DNA from: Natrialba taiwanensis DSM 12281
GTDB lineage: Archaea; Halobacteriota; Halobacteria; Halobacteriales; Natrialbaceae
Direction of reading: 5' to 3'
DNA length: 64,000 nt
NCBI RefSeq assembly: GCF_000337595.1
Contig: NZ_AOIL01000012.1
Span: forward strand, 78,532 to 142,531
The notes under the pieces are model-generated. The model was given only the letters and a program-made list of their open reading frames with translations, did no database searches and was not told where the DNA came from. Below, in pieces: positions 1 through 8,049 of the stretch. Within the stretch, counting starts at the first letter, position 1, and each line of letters starts with the position of its first letter. A program made the position numbers and the translations under genes.

Positions 1-1
1 T

Positions 2-406
2 CGCTCGGCCGAATCCATGGGCGAACGCGCCGTCATCGACAAAGGCATGGACACGCTCGCCGATATCGGCCAGGGCGAGTCCACGACGTTCGTCCTCCCA
101 CAGGAACTCTCCTCGATGCTCGGCCGCTACGGCAAACACCTCTCCGGCAGTGACGTCAGGGAAGACGGCACCGAACTCGAGAGCCTTGGGTTCGACGAGG
201 AGACCCGTGAGTTGATCGGCTTGGACGACATCAGCGAGATCATCGGCGAAATCGAGGAGACGGAGATGGATATCGAAGCGATGGAACAGGAAGCACAGGC
301 GATTCAGGAAGGTGAGGATATGGGCGGGGAATCGGGAGATGTCATCGACATTTCGGAGACGCGCCAAGAATCGGTCTCTAACGCGGAGTCTGACACGGAG
401 CAGTAG
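2..406 (+). CDS. SPFH/band-7 (stomatin/prohibitin-like) protein, C-terminal part
   Basis: The reading frame is open from the left edge, so the gene is cut at its 5' end and only about 134 residues are visible. The segment with 'TTFVLPQEL' followed by 'LGRYGKHL' matches the tail of haloarchaeal stomatin/prohibitin-like membrane proteins, which scaffold membrane microdomains. The rest is a very acidic Glu/Asp/Gln-rich tail, probably helical or disordered. The SPFH domain itself lies outside the window. Family assignment rests on the tail only, so it is likely but not certain. It ends 49 bp before the YcaO gene, which has its own TATA-like element. Confidence 0.7.
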   Translation, partial: RSAESMGERAVIDKGMDTLADIGQGESTTFVLPQELSSMLGRYGKHLSGSDVREDGTELESLGFDEETRELIGLDDISEIIGEIEETEMDIEAMEQEAQAIQEGEDMGGESGDVIDISETRQESVSNAESDTEQ

Positions 407-455
407 CGAGCGACTCGAACACGACATTTTTGCCCGCCGCCTGTGAGGTTCAGGT

Positions 456-2309
456 ATGCACGTACACGTCGTCGCCGACGATCCAGTTCGTGCGGCCCTC
501 GTCGCTGCACTCGACGATGCCGACGTTACCGTCGAGGACGCCACCCCGGCGGACCTGGCCGACGCTCGATTCGCCATCGTCAGTGACGTCGCCGGCGCAC
601 GGACGTTCGAGCGGGCGAACGAGGCGGCTCGCTCCGGTGACACCCCGTGGATCGCCGTCGAAATCGGTGGTATCGGCGGCCACCCGCTCCCGGAAGTCGA
701 TGCTGCCGTCTCCGGGTTCGCCCCCGCAGCCGGCCCGGGCGTCGGCTGTTACGACTGCCTCCGAACGCGCGTCGGCGCGGCGCTCGACCGGGACAACAGC
801 GGCAGCCAGCCACGCACCGACCGTTCGACGGCCCGCTTTGCCGGTGCCCTCGCGGGCAGGGAGTGCGTTCGCGTCTTTTCGGGTGCCGAACAGTCCGTGA
901 TCGGCCACACGATCGAACTTCCGCACGTCCGACGCCGAGTGCTTCCCGTCCCCGGCTGTGCGTGCGCGTCGAGCGAACGCGACCGGACCCTCCCTCGAGA
1001 CGACGACTCGCTCGAACTCGACGCGGCCGCCGAACACGCAGAGCAAGCGATCGACGACCGCGTCGGAATCATCGAGACCATCGGCGAGGCCGACTCCTTT
1101 CCCGCACCCTATTACCTTGCCACGAGTTCGGAGACGCGCGAGTTCAGTGACGCCAGCGCGCCGACCCAGGCCGCCGGCGTGGCCGACGACTGGAACGCCG
1201 CGCTGATGAAAGCCGTCGGCGAGGGATTGGAACGGTACTGCGCCGGCGTCTACCGGGACGACGAGTTCGTCCACGCGAGCGAGGACGACCTGGATACCGC
1301 CGTGTCGCCGACCGAACTCGTGCGGCCGGCCGACGCGCCCGCAGACGACGCGACGGCATCCCGTCGCTGGGTCCCCGGCGAGAACCTCGCGACCGGCGAA
1401 GCGGTTCACCTGCCCGCGGCGGCGGTGCAGTTCCCCCCGCCCGGCGACGAACTCGTGCCTGCGATTACGACCGGGCTCGGGCTCGGGTCCTCGACAACCA
1501 ATGCACTGCTGTCGGGATTGACGGAGGTTATCGAACGTGACGCGACGATGCTCGCGTGGTATTCGACGTTCGAACCGCTCGGGTTATCCGTCGAGGACCC
1601 GACGTTCGATGTCCTCTCGCGACGCGCACGAAGCGAGGGGCTCACCGTGACGCCGCTGCTCGTCACGCAAGATATCGACGTCCCGGTCGTCTCGGTCGCC
1701 GTCCACCGAGAGCCGGCGGCTGTCAGCACGATGGCCCGCGGTGATGACGGTGACGACAGTACCGGCAGCGGCGGTGACGACGCATGGCCGGCGTTCGCCG
1801 TCGGCTCCGCGGCCGCCCTCGACGCGACGGCTGCCGCTGTCTCGGCGCTCGAAGAGGCACTGCAGAACTGGATGGAACTGCGAAGTCTCGGCCCCGAGGA
1901 AGCGAGCGAGGCGTCCGGCGCGATTGGCGAGTACGGCACGTTCCCCGAGGCGGTCCGCTCGTTCGTCGATGTCGAGCAAACAGTGCCGGCCGCCGGCGTT
2001 GGTCCCGATCCCGGGGTGCTTTCGAGCGGAAACCGTCAGGAGAGCAAGGGCGAGGGTGAAGGCGAAGGGAACCTCGCTGAACTCGAGGCGGTCATCGAGC
2101 GAGTGCGCGACGCCGACCTGACTCCCTACGCCGCCCGCCTGACGACGCGGGACGTCGAAGCTGCCGGCTTCGAGGTCGTTAGAGCCGTCGTTCCCGGCGC
2201 ACAGCCCCTGTTTACTGGCGAGCCGTTTTTCGGTGAGCGAGCGCAGCACGTGCCGGCGACACTCGGATTCGACGCTCGACTCGACCGGGAATTTCACCCG
2301 TATCCCTGA
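456..2309 (+). CDS. Fused ThiF-like/YcaO domain protein
   Basis: 617 residues. YcaO proteins are ATP-dependent enzymes that activate amide backbones to form azolines, thioamides or related groups. The N-terminal 190 residues carry paired cysteines (GCYDC at 97-101, GCAC at 167-170), as in the ThiF-like cyclodehydratase partner domain. The YcaO core follows, with the expected ATP/Mg motifs: GEGLERY near 255, LTEVIERDA near 355 and EEALQNW near 466. The chain ends in HPYP; a proline-rich C-terminus is functionally important in azoline-forming YcaO enzymes. A Gly/Asp/Ser insert lies at 429-442. No precursor peptide, dehydrogenase or protease gene is adjacent, so the substrate is unknown. Haloarchaea lack methyl-CoM reductase, so the McrA-thioamidation role does not apply. 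A TATA-like 'cattttt' about 27 bp upstream supports this start. Confidence 0.85.
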   Translation: MHVHVVADDPVRAALVAALDDADVTVEDATPADLADARFAIVSDVAGARTFERANEAARSGDTPWIAVEIGGIGGHPLPEVDAAVSGFAPAAGPGVGCYDCLRTRVGAALDRDNSGSQPRTDRSTARFAGALAGRECVRVFSGAEQSVIGHTIELPHVRRRVLPVPGCACASSERDRTLPRDDDSLELDAAAEHAEQAIDDRVGIIETIGEADSFPAPYYLATSSETREFSDASAPTQAAGVADDWNAALMKAVGEGLERYCAGVYRDDEFVHASEDDLDTAVSPTELVRPADAPADDATASRRWVPGENLATGEAVHLPAAAVQFPPPGDELVPAITTGLGLGSSTTNALLSGLTEVIERDATMLAWYSTFEPLGLSVEDPTFDVLSRRARSEGLTVTPLLVTQDIDVPVVSVAVHREPAAVSTMARGDDGDDSTGSGGDDAWPAFAVGSAAALDATAAAVSALEEALQNWMELRSLGPEEASEASGAIGEYGTFPEAVRSFVDVEQTVPAAGVGPDPGVLSSGNRQESKGEGEGEGNLAELEAVIERVRDADLTPYAARLTTRDVEAAGFEVVRAVVPGAQPLFTGEPFFGERAQHVPATLGFDARLDREFHPYP

Positions 2310-2318
2310 GCAGCGGAG

Positions 2319-2807
2319 TCACTCGTCCGTTTCGTTGGACGTTTCGTTCGGTGTCTCGTCGGTAGTCGTCTCGTTTGTCGTGTTATTGCTATTCGGAACA
2401 CCCGTCTCAGTCTCGTCATAACGGGCCTCTATCTCCAGATCATTGTCGGTGATCGTGACCAAAACCAGCTCCGTTTCGCCCGAAATAGAGACCTCTCGAA
2501 CCGTCTCCTGGCCATCTTCCTCGCCGTGTTTTACGATTTGAAGGCTCTGGTTGACGGCGCTTAGGTGCTCCGGCTGGACGTTTTCGCCCGGCGTGACGGC
2601 GAAACTATGATCGTAGGTCTGTCGGCTTGTTTTCCGTTCGTATGCCTGAATCTGGATGTTATAAGAGCGACTCGCCTCGCTGTGGATCTCCATCGGGATC
2701 ACGCCCTGCACGCTCCCCATGAAATGCTCCTGGACGCCCTCGATACAGCCCGAAAGTCCAACGAGGGCACCCACACCAGCAGACTGGATGACCGTACGGC
2801 GGTTCAC
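2319..2807 (-). CDS. Tat-type lipoprotein, unknown function
   Basis: 162 residues. The N-terminus has a twin arginine (residues 3-4), a short hydrophobic segment and a lipobox ending LSGC with Cys21, so export by Tat and lipid anchoring are predicted. The mature part is a small beta-rich domain of about 110 residues, followed by a Thr/Asn/Glu-rich tail typical of surface-exposed haloarchaeal lipoproteins. No enzymatic motif is seen and I do not recognise the family. It converges on the YcaO gene (10 bp between stops) and is divergent from the cupin. Confidence 0.75.
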   Translation of the reverse strand: MNRRTVIQSAGVGALVGLSGCIEGVQEHFMGSVQGVIPMEIHSEASRSYNIQIQAYERKTSRQTYDHSFAVTPGENVQPEHLSAVNQSLQIVKHGEEDGQETVREVSISGETELVLVTITDNDLEIEARYDETETGVPNSNNTTNETTTDETPNETSNETDE

Positions 2808-2924
2808 AATTCTTCATCGGGAGCCGATACCTGTAGGCGTTACTCTTTGTCGTCGAGTATACAACAGCACGTCTCTCGAGAACTTGCCACTGGGATTTAT
2901 GTTAATCTCCGTGAACACCCGTGT

Positions 2925-3410
2925 ATGGAACGCGTCACGATCGACGAGGTCGAAAACCAACCGAATCCGATGGCCGTCCACTCCGTCCGGCGACCGATCT
3001 CACAGGCGCTCGGTCTGTCGGACTTCGCGATGAACTACTTCGAACTCGAGCCCGGCGAGTCCTTCTCGGGCGGCTTTCACACCCACCACGATCAGGAGGA
3101 GGTCTTCTACGTCCAGTCGGGAACGGCGGCGTTCGACACGGAAAACGGGACGGCTACCGTCGATGCGGGCGAGGTGATCCGATTTGCCCCCGGCGACTTC
3201 CAGCAGGGGTACAACCCCGAAGACGCCGACGAACCCGTCGTCGGCTTCGCGTTCGGTGCGCCGGGATCACAACACGACTGGGACCAGATCGAATCGCTCG
3301 TCTACTGCCAGGAGTGCGAAACCGAACGGGGCCACGGACTCGAACTCACCGATGACGGCCAGTTTCGACTCACCTGCACCGAGTGTGGGAACTCGTTCGT
3401 CCTCAGTTAG
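2925..3410 (+). CDS. Cupin-domain protein with C-terminal zinc ribbon
   Basis: 161 residues. The cupin fold shows metal-ligand motif 1 (FHTHHDQEE at 51-59: His52, His54 and a Glu) and a second motif around 'IRFAPGDFQQG'. The C-terminus adds a small zinc ribbon, Cys128-x2-Cys131 and Cys151-x2-Cys154. This architecture is common in haloarchaea, but the substrate is not known. The frame is open further upstream; I chose the ATG at 2925 because an AT-rich 'atttatgttaa' lies about 26 bp before it (leaderless start) and because the upstream extension does not look like cupin sequence. Confidence 0.85.
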   Translation: MERVTIDEVENQPNPMAVHSVRRPISQALGLSDFAMNYFELEPGESFSGGFHTHHDQEEVFYVQSGTAAFDTENGTATVDAGEVIRFAPGDFQQGYNPEDADEPVVGFAFGAPGSQHDWDQIESLVYCQECETERGHGLELTDDGQFRLTCTECGNSFVLS

Positions 3411-3413
3411 CGA

Positions 3414-4916
3414 CTAGCTATCGTCCGGCGAGTAGTTCGGTGCTTCGTCCGTAATCACCACGTCGTGGGCGTGGCTCTCTGCCTGTCCCGCTGAAGAGAC
3501 GCGGACGAACTCTGATCGCTCCTTGAACGCCGGGATCGTCTCTGCACCGACGTAACCCATTCCGGACTGCATTCCGCCTGCGAGCTGGTGGAGTTCAGAT
3601 TGGAGCGAGCCCTTATACGGTGTCGCCGCTTCGACGCCTTCGGGGACGTACTCGTCGTCTTCGTCGGGTTCGTCCTTGAGATAGCGGTCGCTGTCGCCGG
3701 ATTTCATCGCACCGACGCTGCCCATGCCGCGGTACTGCTTGTACTTCTTGCCGTTCATCGTGACGACACGGCCTGGTGCCTTGTCGGTGCCGGCGAAATA
3801 CGAGCCGAGCATGACGGCGTCGGCACCGGCTGCGACCGCTTTGATCGCGTCGCCGGAATAGCGAATGCCACCATCCGCAATGACGGGAACGTCGTGTTCG
3901 TTGGCAACGTCGGCTACCTGGGCGACGGCCGTGATCTGTGGCATCCCGGAGCCGGAGACGACGCGAGTCGTACAGATCGATCCGGGGCCGATGCCGACCT
4001 TGATTCCGTCCGCAAAGTCGACGAGTTCAGCGGCGGCCTCTCGGGTCCCGATGTTGCCGACGACGACATCGGCGTCGACGTGCTCTTTGATCTCGCGAGC
4101 GCCGTCGATGACGTTCATGTTGTGCGCGTGTGCGGTGTCGATAAAGAGCACGTCCGCGCCGGCCTCGTCCGCGGCCTCGGCGCGGTCCCGTTCGAACGGG
4201 CTGACGGCGACGCCACAGCGGAGGCGGCCGTCCTCGTCGCGGACGGCTTCCTGGTACTCGCGGCGCTGGAGAATGCCCTGCATCGTGACGAGTCCGACCA
4301 GCAGGTTCTCGTCGTCGACGACGGGGACGCGTTCGATCTTGTGCTCGTACATCAGGTCGAACGCCTCGCGGGCGTCGATGTCTTCGGGGGCTGTGATGAC
4401 CTCGTCGGTCATCGCTTCCGTGACGGGATCGTCCTCGTTGACCTCGAGGTGCGGCCGGATGTCGGTGCTCGAGATGATTCCCAGCACTTCCCCGTTCGTA
4501 TTGACGACCGGTGCGCCGCCGACGCCTTCCCGGGCCATCAGGTCGTCAACCTCACGGACCGACATCTCTGGGTCGGCGGTGACGACTGAATCGAAGGGAA
4601 TAACGAGTTCGTCGGCGCGCTTGACGCGTTCGATCTCGTCGACCATCTCGTCGACGTTCATGTTTCGATGAAGGACGCCGAGGCCGCCGTGGCGAGCCAT
4701 CGCGATAGCCATGTCGCCCTCGGTGACGGTATCCATCGCTGCCGACAGGATCGGAACGGAGACCTCGACGGTTTTCGAGACGTTCGACGTGAGATCCGCG
4801 TCGTCCGGTTCGACACGGCTCTCCTTCGGTCGAAGGAGGACGTCGTCGAACGTAAGCGCTTCTGGTACCTGGAGTTTCGAAGAATACGGCTCGTGCTCTG
4901 GAACGTCGTTCGCCAT
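3414..4916 (-). CDS. guaB: Inosine-5'-monophosphate dehydrogenase
   Basis: 500 residues, the usual family length. IMPDH oxidises IMP to XMP with NAD+, the committed step of GMP synthesis, in the cytoplasm. The TIM-barrel core is interrupted by two CBS domains (about residues 105-215). The catalytic loop GPGSICTTR has Cys315, and the flap region with 'YKQYRGMGSVGAM' is present. An acidic C-terminal extension is typical of halophiles. The gene converges on the cupin (3 bp between stops). Identity is secure. Confidence 0.97.
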   Translation of the reverse strand: MANDVPEHEPYSSKLQVPEALTFDDVLLRPKESRVEPDDADLTSNVSKTVEVSVPILSAAMDTVTEGDMAIAMARHGGLGVLHRNMNVDEMVDEIERVKRADELVIPFDSVVTADPEMSVREVDDLMAREGVGGAPVVNTNGEVLGIISSTDIRPHLEVNEDDPVTEAMTDEVITAPEDIDAREAFDLMYEHKIERVPVVDDENLLVGLVTMQGILQRREYQEAVRDEDGRLRCGVAVSPFERDRAEAADEAGADVLFIDTAHAHNMNVIDGAREIKEHVDADVVVGNIGTREAAAELVDFADGIKVGIGPGSICTTRVVSGSGMPQITAVAQVADVANEHDVPVIADGGIRYSGDAIKAVAAGADAVMLGSYFAGTDKAPGRVVTMNGKKYKQYRGMGSVGAMKSGDSDRYLKDEPDEDDEYVPEGVEAATPYKGSLQSELHQLAGGMQSGMGYVGAETIPAFKERSEFVRVSSAGQAESHAHDVVITDEAPNYSPDDS

Positions 4917-5154
4917 GTAAACTGTCCGAACGCCCGGGCAAAAAGCGTTGCGAGATGGGGACCGGAGTGAGAATCGCTGACGGGATAGCTGAACTCGTCC
5001 CGTCCACCGATACGGCGGCCAGGTTGAGAGTTGGAACCAATCGATCAGATTAGTGCACCTTCGTCAGGATCTGGCCGTCGACGGCGAAAGTATGCCGAGT
5101 TGTGTAACCGTATCTCACGCAACGTTTATTGACGGGCCGGTATTCCACTCGTGT

Positions 5155-5388
5155 ATGAACGCTGTGAGTTCCAGCGAGACCCGAACCGTTGGCCGGACGA
5201 CCGCCGTCTCCGCCGCGAAAAATATGTTCGGGAAATTTACAATTTCACTCAAACTCACAGCACGAGGCATTCGCCGGGCGCAGTGGCCGAATCGGTCCGC
5301 CCCGGCAAACTGGTGTGATGGAGTCCAGTCCGTGCGGAGCCGGTTATCACATCACCCACTGGCCTCGGGTCATGGCCATCGTCCCTGA
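5155..5388 (+). CDS. Short leader ORF before the 5392 membrane protein gene
   Basis: 77 codons. A TATA-like 'cgtttatt' centred near 5126 lies about 29 bp before this ATG, the spacing of a leaderless haloarchaeal transcript. No comparable element precedes the downstream gene. The stop codon ends 3 nt before the ATG at 5392. The peptide is basic and not halophile-like, so it may act only as a translated leader that delivers ribosomes to the next gene. An alternative is a 5' UTR with no functional peptide. A hairpin could form between GTGATG near 5313 and CATCAC near 5351. Confidence 0.35.
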   Translation: MNAVSSSETRTVGRTTAVSAAKNMFGKFTISLKLTARGIRRAQWPNRSAPANWCDGVQSVRSRLSHHPLASGHGHRP

Positions 5389-5391
5389 GCG

Positions 5392-6480
5392 ATGAGTACG
5401 TCCCAGCACCCGGTTGCCCTTCGTCTCGAGCGATTAGTAGGGGGTGACGCTCGGCTGTTAGCGCTGGTGATGATGCTCCCGCTGGTCGATGGCGTCTTCC
5501 CGGCGCTTATCCTCGCCGGTGCAATCGATAGTCCTTCGAGTGCCATCCAGACCGGCCTGCTGATCTTCGGTGGCAGTGCCACCGTCGCCGTCATGCTCGC
5601 CGAGATGAACGGCACCCCGCGCGAGCAGGTCGCGATCGTCTTGCTCGTCGGTATTCCGCTGATACTGCTCGCCGCCGTCCAGGCTGCGCTCGCTCCCGCA
5701 ATCGGGAGTCTCCTTCACGAGGCGATTATCGAGCGGTTCGCCGCCGTCGTCATCCTCGCAATCGCAGCGAAGACAGCAAGCGCAACGATCGGCGAATACC
5801 TGCCAAGTCCCGGCGTTATTATCGGACTGGGGATGGTCGCAAGTATCGATCCAAGCGGTGTCACGCTTGCACTCATGAACGATCCGGCACTCGTGGCCAA
5901 CGCCACGTTGGCAGCCGTGACCGGGGTTGCATTTGCACTCGCCGTCGCAATCAGCGGCCCCTATCTGCGCGAGTACATGGACATCGATCGCTTCCGCTTC
6001 GGCAGCGCCGTTGCACTCGGACTGTTGCCACTGTCCCTGGTCGGGATGGGCTTCGGACAGGCCCCACTGGCTGCCCTCGTCGTCGCGGCCGTCTTCGCGA
6101 TCGATATTCCGTTCGATAGCGACGAGACTGCCTCGACGAGTTCGACGATCACGAACCAGCGCGGACCGGATGACGAGACTCCGTCCGTTCCCTCGGCGAC
6201 GGCTGCGTCGGAATCGCTGCCGGTGAACGCGACGGAATCAGGCGGATCATCGGCGGCGCGAACGGCTGCCTCGTTCGTTCCCGCTGTCGGCACCGGTCCA
6301 CTCTCTGATGGCGGGGATACTGCCAGCCGCGAGGGAGATCGCAAGCACCACGGCGTCTCTGAGACGGACGGCGGTGTTGAACACGATGAGGAGCAAGCGG
6401 AGGCAGCGTCGGATGCGGACGATGGTCCCTATCCGAGCGACGATACGACCAAAACCGAGGGCCGCGCCCCGTGGCTGTAG
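5392..6480 (+). CDS. Haloarchaeal multi-pass membrane protein (DUF5794-like)
   Basis: 362 residues. The first 230 or so are strongly hydrophobic and predict about seven membrane helices, with loops containing 'PLVDGVFPALILAGA' and 'GMVASIDPSGVTLALMND'. The last 130 residues are a low-complexity, Ser/Thr/Asp/Glu-rich cytoplasmic or surface tail. The profile matches a conserved haloarchaeal family of unknown function that I recall as DUF5794; the number should be verified. It sits just upstream of the tRNA-Trp gene on the same strand. Confidence 0.75.
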   Translation: MSTSQHPVALRLERLVGGDARLLALVMMLPLVDGVFPALILAGAIDSPSSAIQTGLLIFGGSATVAVMLAEMNGTPREQVAIVLLVGIPLILLAAVQAALAPAIGSLLHEAIIERFAAVVILAIAAKTASATIGEYLPSPGVIIGLGMVASIDPSGVTLALMNDPALVANATLAAVTGVAFALAVAISGPYLREYMDIDRFRFGSAVALGLLPLSLVGMGFGQAPLAALVVAAVFAIDIPFDSDETASTSSTITNQRGPDDETPSVPSATAASESLPVNATESGGSSAARTAASFVPAVGTGPLSDGGDTASREGDRKHHGVSETDGGVEHDEEQAEAASDADDGPYPSDDTTKTEGRAPWL

Positions 6481-6526
6481 TCCGAATCGAAACCACTTTA
6501 GGCACTATCCCCCAACGAGATATCGA

Positions 6527-6701
6527 GGGGTCGTGGCCAAGCCAGGGATGGCGACTGACTCCAGAGGCACCGCGCCCGGGACGACACTCCAGACTGATAT
6601 ACTGATCGGGCACCTGATCAGTGTCCGTGTGATGACCCTCTGGAGTTCCGAGGCGCACCGGAGATATCAGTCGATCGGGGGTTCAAATCCCTCCGACCCC
6701 A
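6527..6701 (+). tRNA. tRNA-Trp (CCA) with 101-nt anticodon-loop intron
   Basis: The acceptor strands GGGGTCG (6527-6533) and CGACCCC (6694-6700) pair, with discriminator A6701. The D arm, anticodon stem ACTGA/TCAGT and T arm GGGGG-TTCAAAT-CCCTC are intact. The anticodon CCA is at 6561-6563. The exons are 6527-6564 and 6666-6701 (74 nt mature). The intron is inserted after position 37, the conserved place in haloarchaeal tRNA-Trp, and is removed by the bulge-helix-bulge endonuclease. The junction is placed by base pairing and could shift by a nucleotide. Confidence 0.97.
6565..6665 (+). ncRNA. Intron-encoded box C/D guide RNA for tRNA-Trp methylation
   Basis: The intron contains box C GTGATGA (6629-6635) and box D CTGA (6602-6605). 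The segment gactgatat (6592-6600), just before box D, is complementary to exon 2, and the fifth nucleotide before box D pairs with U39 (position 6667). After box C, tctggagt (6639-6646) is complementary to the anticodon loop; with CCGA (6648-6651) as a degenerate D' box, the fifth-nucleotide rule lands on C34. Guidance of Cm34 and Um39 by this intron is established for Haloferax volcanii; both targets follow here from pairing alone. Confidence 0.88.
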
Positions 6702-6705
6702 TATC

Positions 6706-6735
6706 CTCACCGCGAACAACATCGTGAGCGGTGAG
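6706..6735 (+). repeat. Stem-loop shared with the tRNA-Leu downstream region
   Basis: CTCACCGC (6706-6713) pairs perfectly with GCGGTGAG (6728-6735) around a 14-nt loop 'gaacaacatcgtga'. The same loop and adjoining stem bases recur after tRNA-Leu at 49719-49746, where the outer stem pairs are changed on both sides so that pairing is kept. It begins 5 nt after the tRNA-Trp 3' end, so it is probably in the trailer of the primary transcript. Confidence 0.75.
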
Positions 6736-6745
6736 TATTAGACAA

Positions 6746-6803
6746 GGGGGATTTGAATCAGGGAGCAGCTTTGCTGTGACCGTGGTTCAAATCCCTCCGA
6801 CCC
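6746..6803 (+). repeat. T-arm inverted/direct duplication downstream of tRNA-Trp
   Basis: GGGATTTGAA (6748-6757) is an inverted copy of the tRNA-Trp T-arm. After a spacer containing the hairpin CAGC-ttt-GCTG (6766-6776), a direct copy follows (6784-6803) that is identical over 20 nt to the tRNA 3' region 6680-6699. The inverted and direct copies can pair over 10 bp (6748-6757 with 6786-6795). It resembles an attachment-site scar in part, but no integrase lies nearby and the inverted copy is not explained by simple integration. Confidence 0.8.
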
Positions 6804-6901
6804 GATTTAATTACAAAGCCAGGAGAGGCTTTCTCGCGTTCTCGACGGAGGTCCGTTGCTGATCAAAGCGGATCGCATGTCGAGAGGGCAACGGGGAGGT
6901 G

Positions 6902-7078
6902 CTATGAACTCGTGTTCAGCTCGCTTTCTAGTTCGATAAACGACGTAGAGCCGCACTGACACCCCATTTTCCGACCAATTGGGACGATCGAACCGTCGGG
7001 GTCCCGCTTAGATGTATAGACGGTCTCGCACTCACGACACTGTGCAAGAATTCGCTCTTTCTCTGCTTGGTTGCCCAT
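6902..7078 (-). CDS. Small zinc-binding protein (58 aa)
   Basis: 58 residues, with Cys14-x2-Cys17 and Cys40-x-Cys42, consistent with a zinc ribbon-like mini-protein. Such proteins are frequent in haloarchaea and often undetected. The ATG at 7078 is preceded by an AT-rich 'tctatatg' about 30-35 bp upstream on the minus strand. Residues between the cysteine pairs are polar, as expected for a real acidic/polar protein. The role is unknown; DNA or RNA binding or a chaperone-like function is possible. It is the first convincing gene after the tRNA-Trp repeat region. Confidence 0.65.
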   Translation of the reverse strand: MGNQAEKERILAQCRECETVYTSKRDPDGSIVPIGRKMGCQCGSTSFIELESELNTSS

Positions 7079-7703
7079 ATAGATAGCACGGTATCACCAC
7101 ACATATAGAGCTGGCAGGCTCATTACAGGTGTGTATATAAGACATTGTTATAAATAGAATATATTGCTGTATATAGTACTATTATCTCTACTTTCACGCG
7201 GTATTGTAAACCATTCGCCTAGCTGGTACTACGGAACGCTCTACTCGGGAAATCTGTCCCTGATTACGAACGCTGAGAATAGAGCCACTATGGGCCCATT
7301 GGGTTCCGCGGTGATCGCCGCCGCTGTGCCAGCGGAAACGGAAACCCGTCATCGAACCAGTCTGTCTTGGAGGATTCTCAGTCTTGGTCCCCCATGCGGT
7401 CAGTAGCCGGCGAAACGATCTCTCCGCCAAGAGACTCCACAGAACCACTTTTGCAGCTACTTCCGTTACTGAAGTCTGGACGAGAGAAGTGCAACTGGTG
7501 ACCGTCGTTCGTTGCCTGCACAGCGGTCAGTAGCTGACCTATTATCACTAAGTGCCTACATATTCCGGTCACTCGTAGCGTTAGGTGCCAAAATCGATTT
7601 GACGGTCATGCATCAATCCAAAATCCAAAGAAGATCTCACAGTCGTGGACACCCCGGACGCGATGGTACCGAACATGCGTCGACCAGGATGGACGACTAA
7701 CCG
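7079..7703. other. Gene-poor AT-rich stretch
   Basis: I see no supportable coding sequence. The part at 7130-7190 is markedly AT-rich ('tatataagac', 'ttataaatag', 'aatatattgc'), unlike the rest of the window. It may hold promoters for the flanking small genes. The remaining open frames have no halophile-like composition. The stretch reads like decayed or laterally derived DNA between tRNA-Trp and NikR. Confidence 0.5.
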
Positions 7704-7886
7704 ATGGCAGCAACAGCAAACCGAGAGCTAGCGACTATCTCTTGTCCGCACTGCGAGCAGGAAACGGTGGTCTCGGTTCCGGACGCGGATGCCGAACTCG
7801 AAGTCAGACGGTACGTCGCCCTCTACGGGAACTATACGACTGCCGTGTGTCCGGCCGATCACAAATTCTGGGTATACTTCTGTTAG
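7704..7886 (+). CDS. Small Cys-rich protein (60 aa)
   Basis: 60 residues. It has CPHC at 14-17 and further cysteines at 49 and 60, with His53 between them, suggesting one bound zinc. The composition ('SVPDADAELEVRRYVALYG') is acidic and globular, which separates it from random open frames in the area. The ATG follows an upstream stop closely. Function is unknown; it resembles other haloarchaeal single-zinc-finger mini-proteins. Confidence 0.6.
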   Translation: MAATANRELATISCPHCEQETVVSVPDADAELEVRRYVALYGNYTTAVCPADHKFWVYFC

Positions 7887-8049
7887 ATCAATCAGAAATG
7901 GATCGTCGCTCTGCAGTACGTTGTTTTTAGAGCAACCCCACACTGGAGTCGCGCTCATTCGCCGGCAGACGACCGACGAGACGAGTTCAGTTGCACATCC
8001 GCGTCACCGAGTTCAGCGCAAAAGACGGAATCAGATACGGTCCGATGGA

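Noticed and set aside
5053-5154. Upstream extension of the 5155 leader ORF
   Set aside because: The TATA-like element lies inside the extension, so it would not be in the transcript.
6680-6803. Interpretation of the tRNA-Trp 20-bp direct repeat as att sites of a current integrated element
   Set aside because: Only about 100 bp lie between the copies and no integrase is in the window; it could at most be a scar.
7164-7406. An open frame in the AT-rich gap starting at a TTG
   Set aside because: No acidic composition, no motif, and an unusual start; it reads like chance in decayed DNA.
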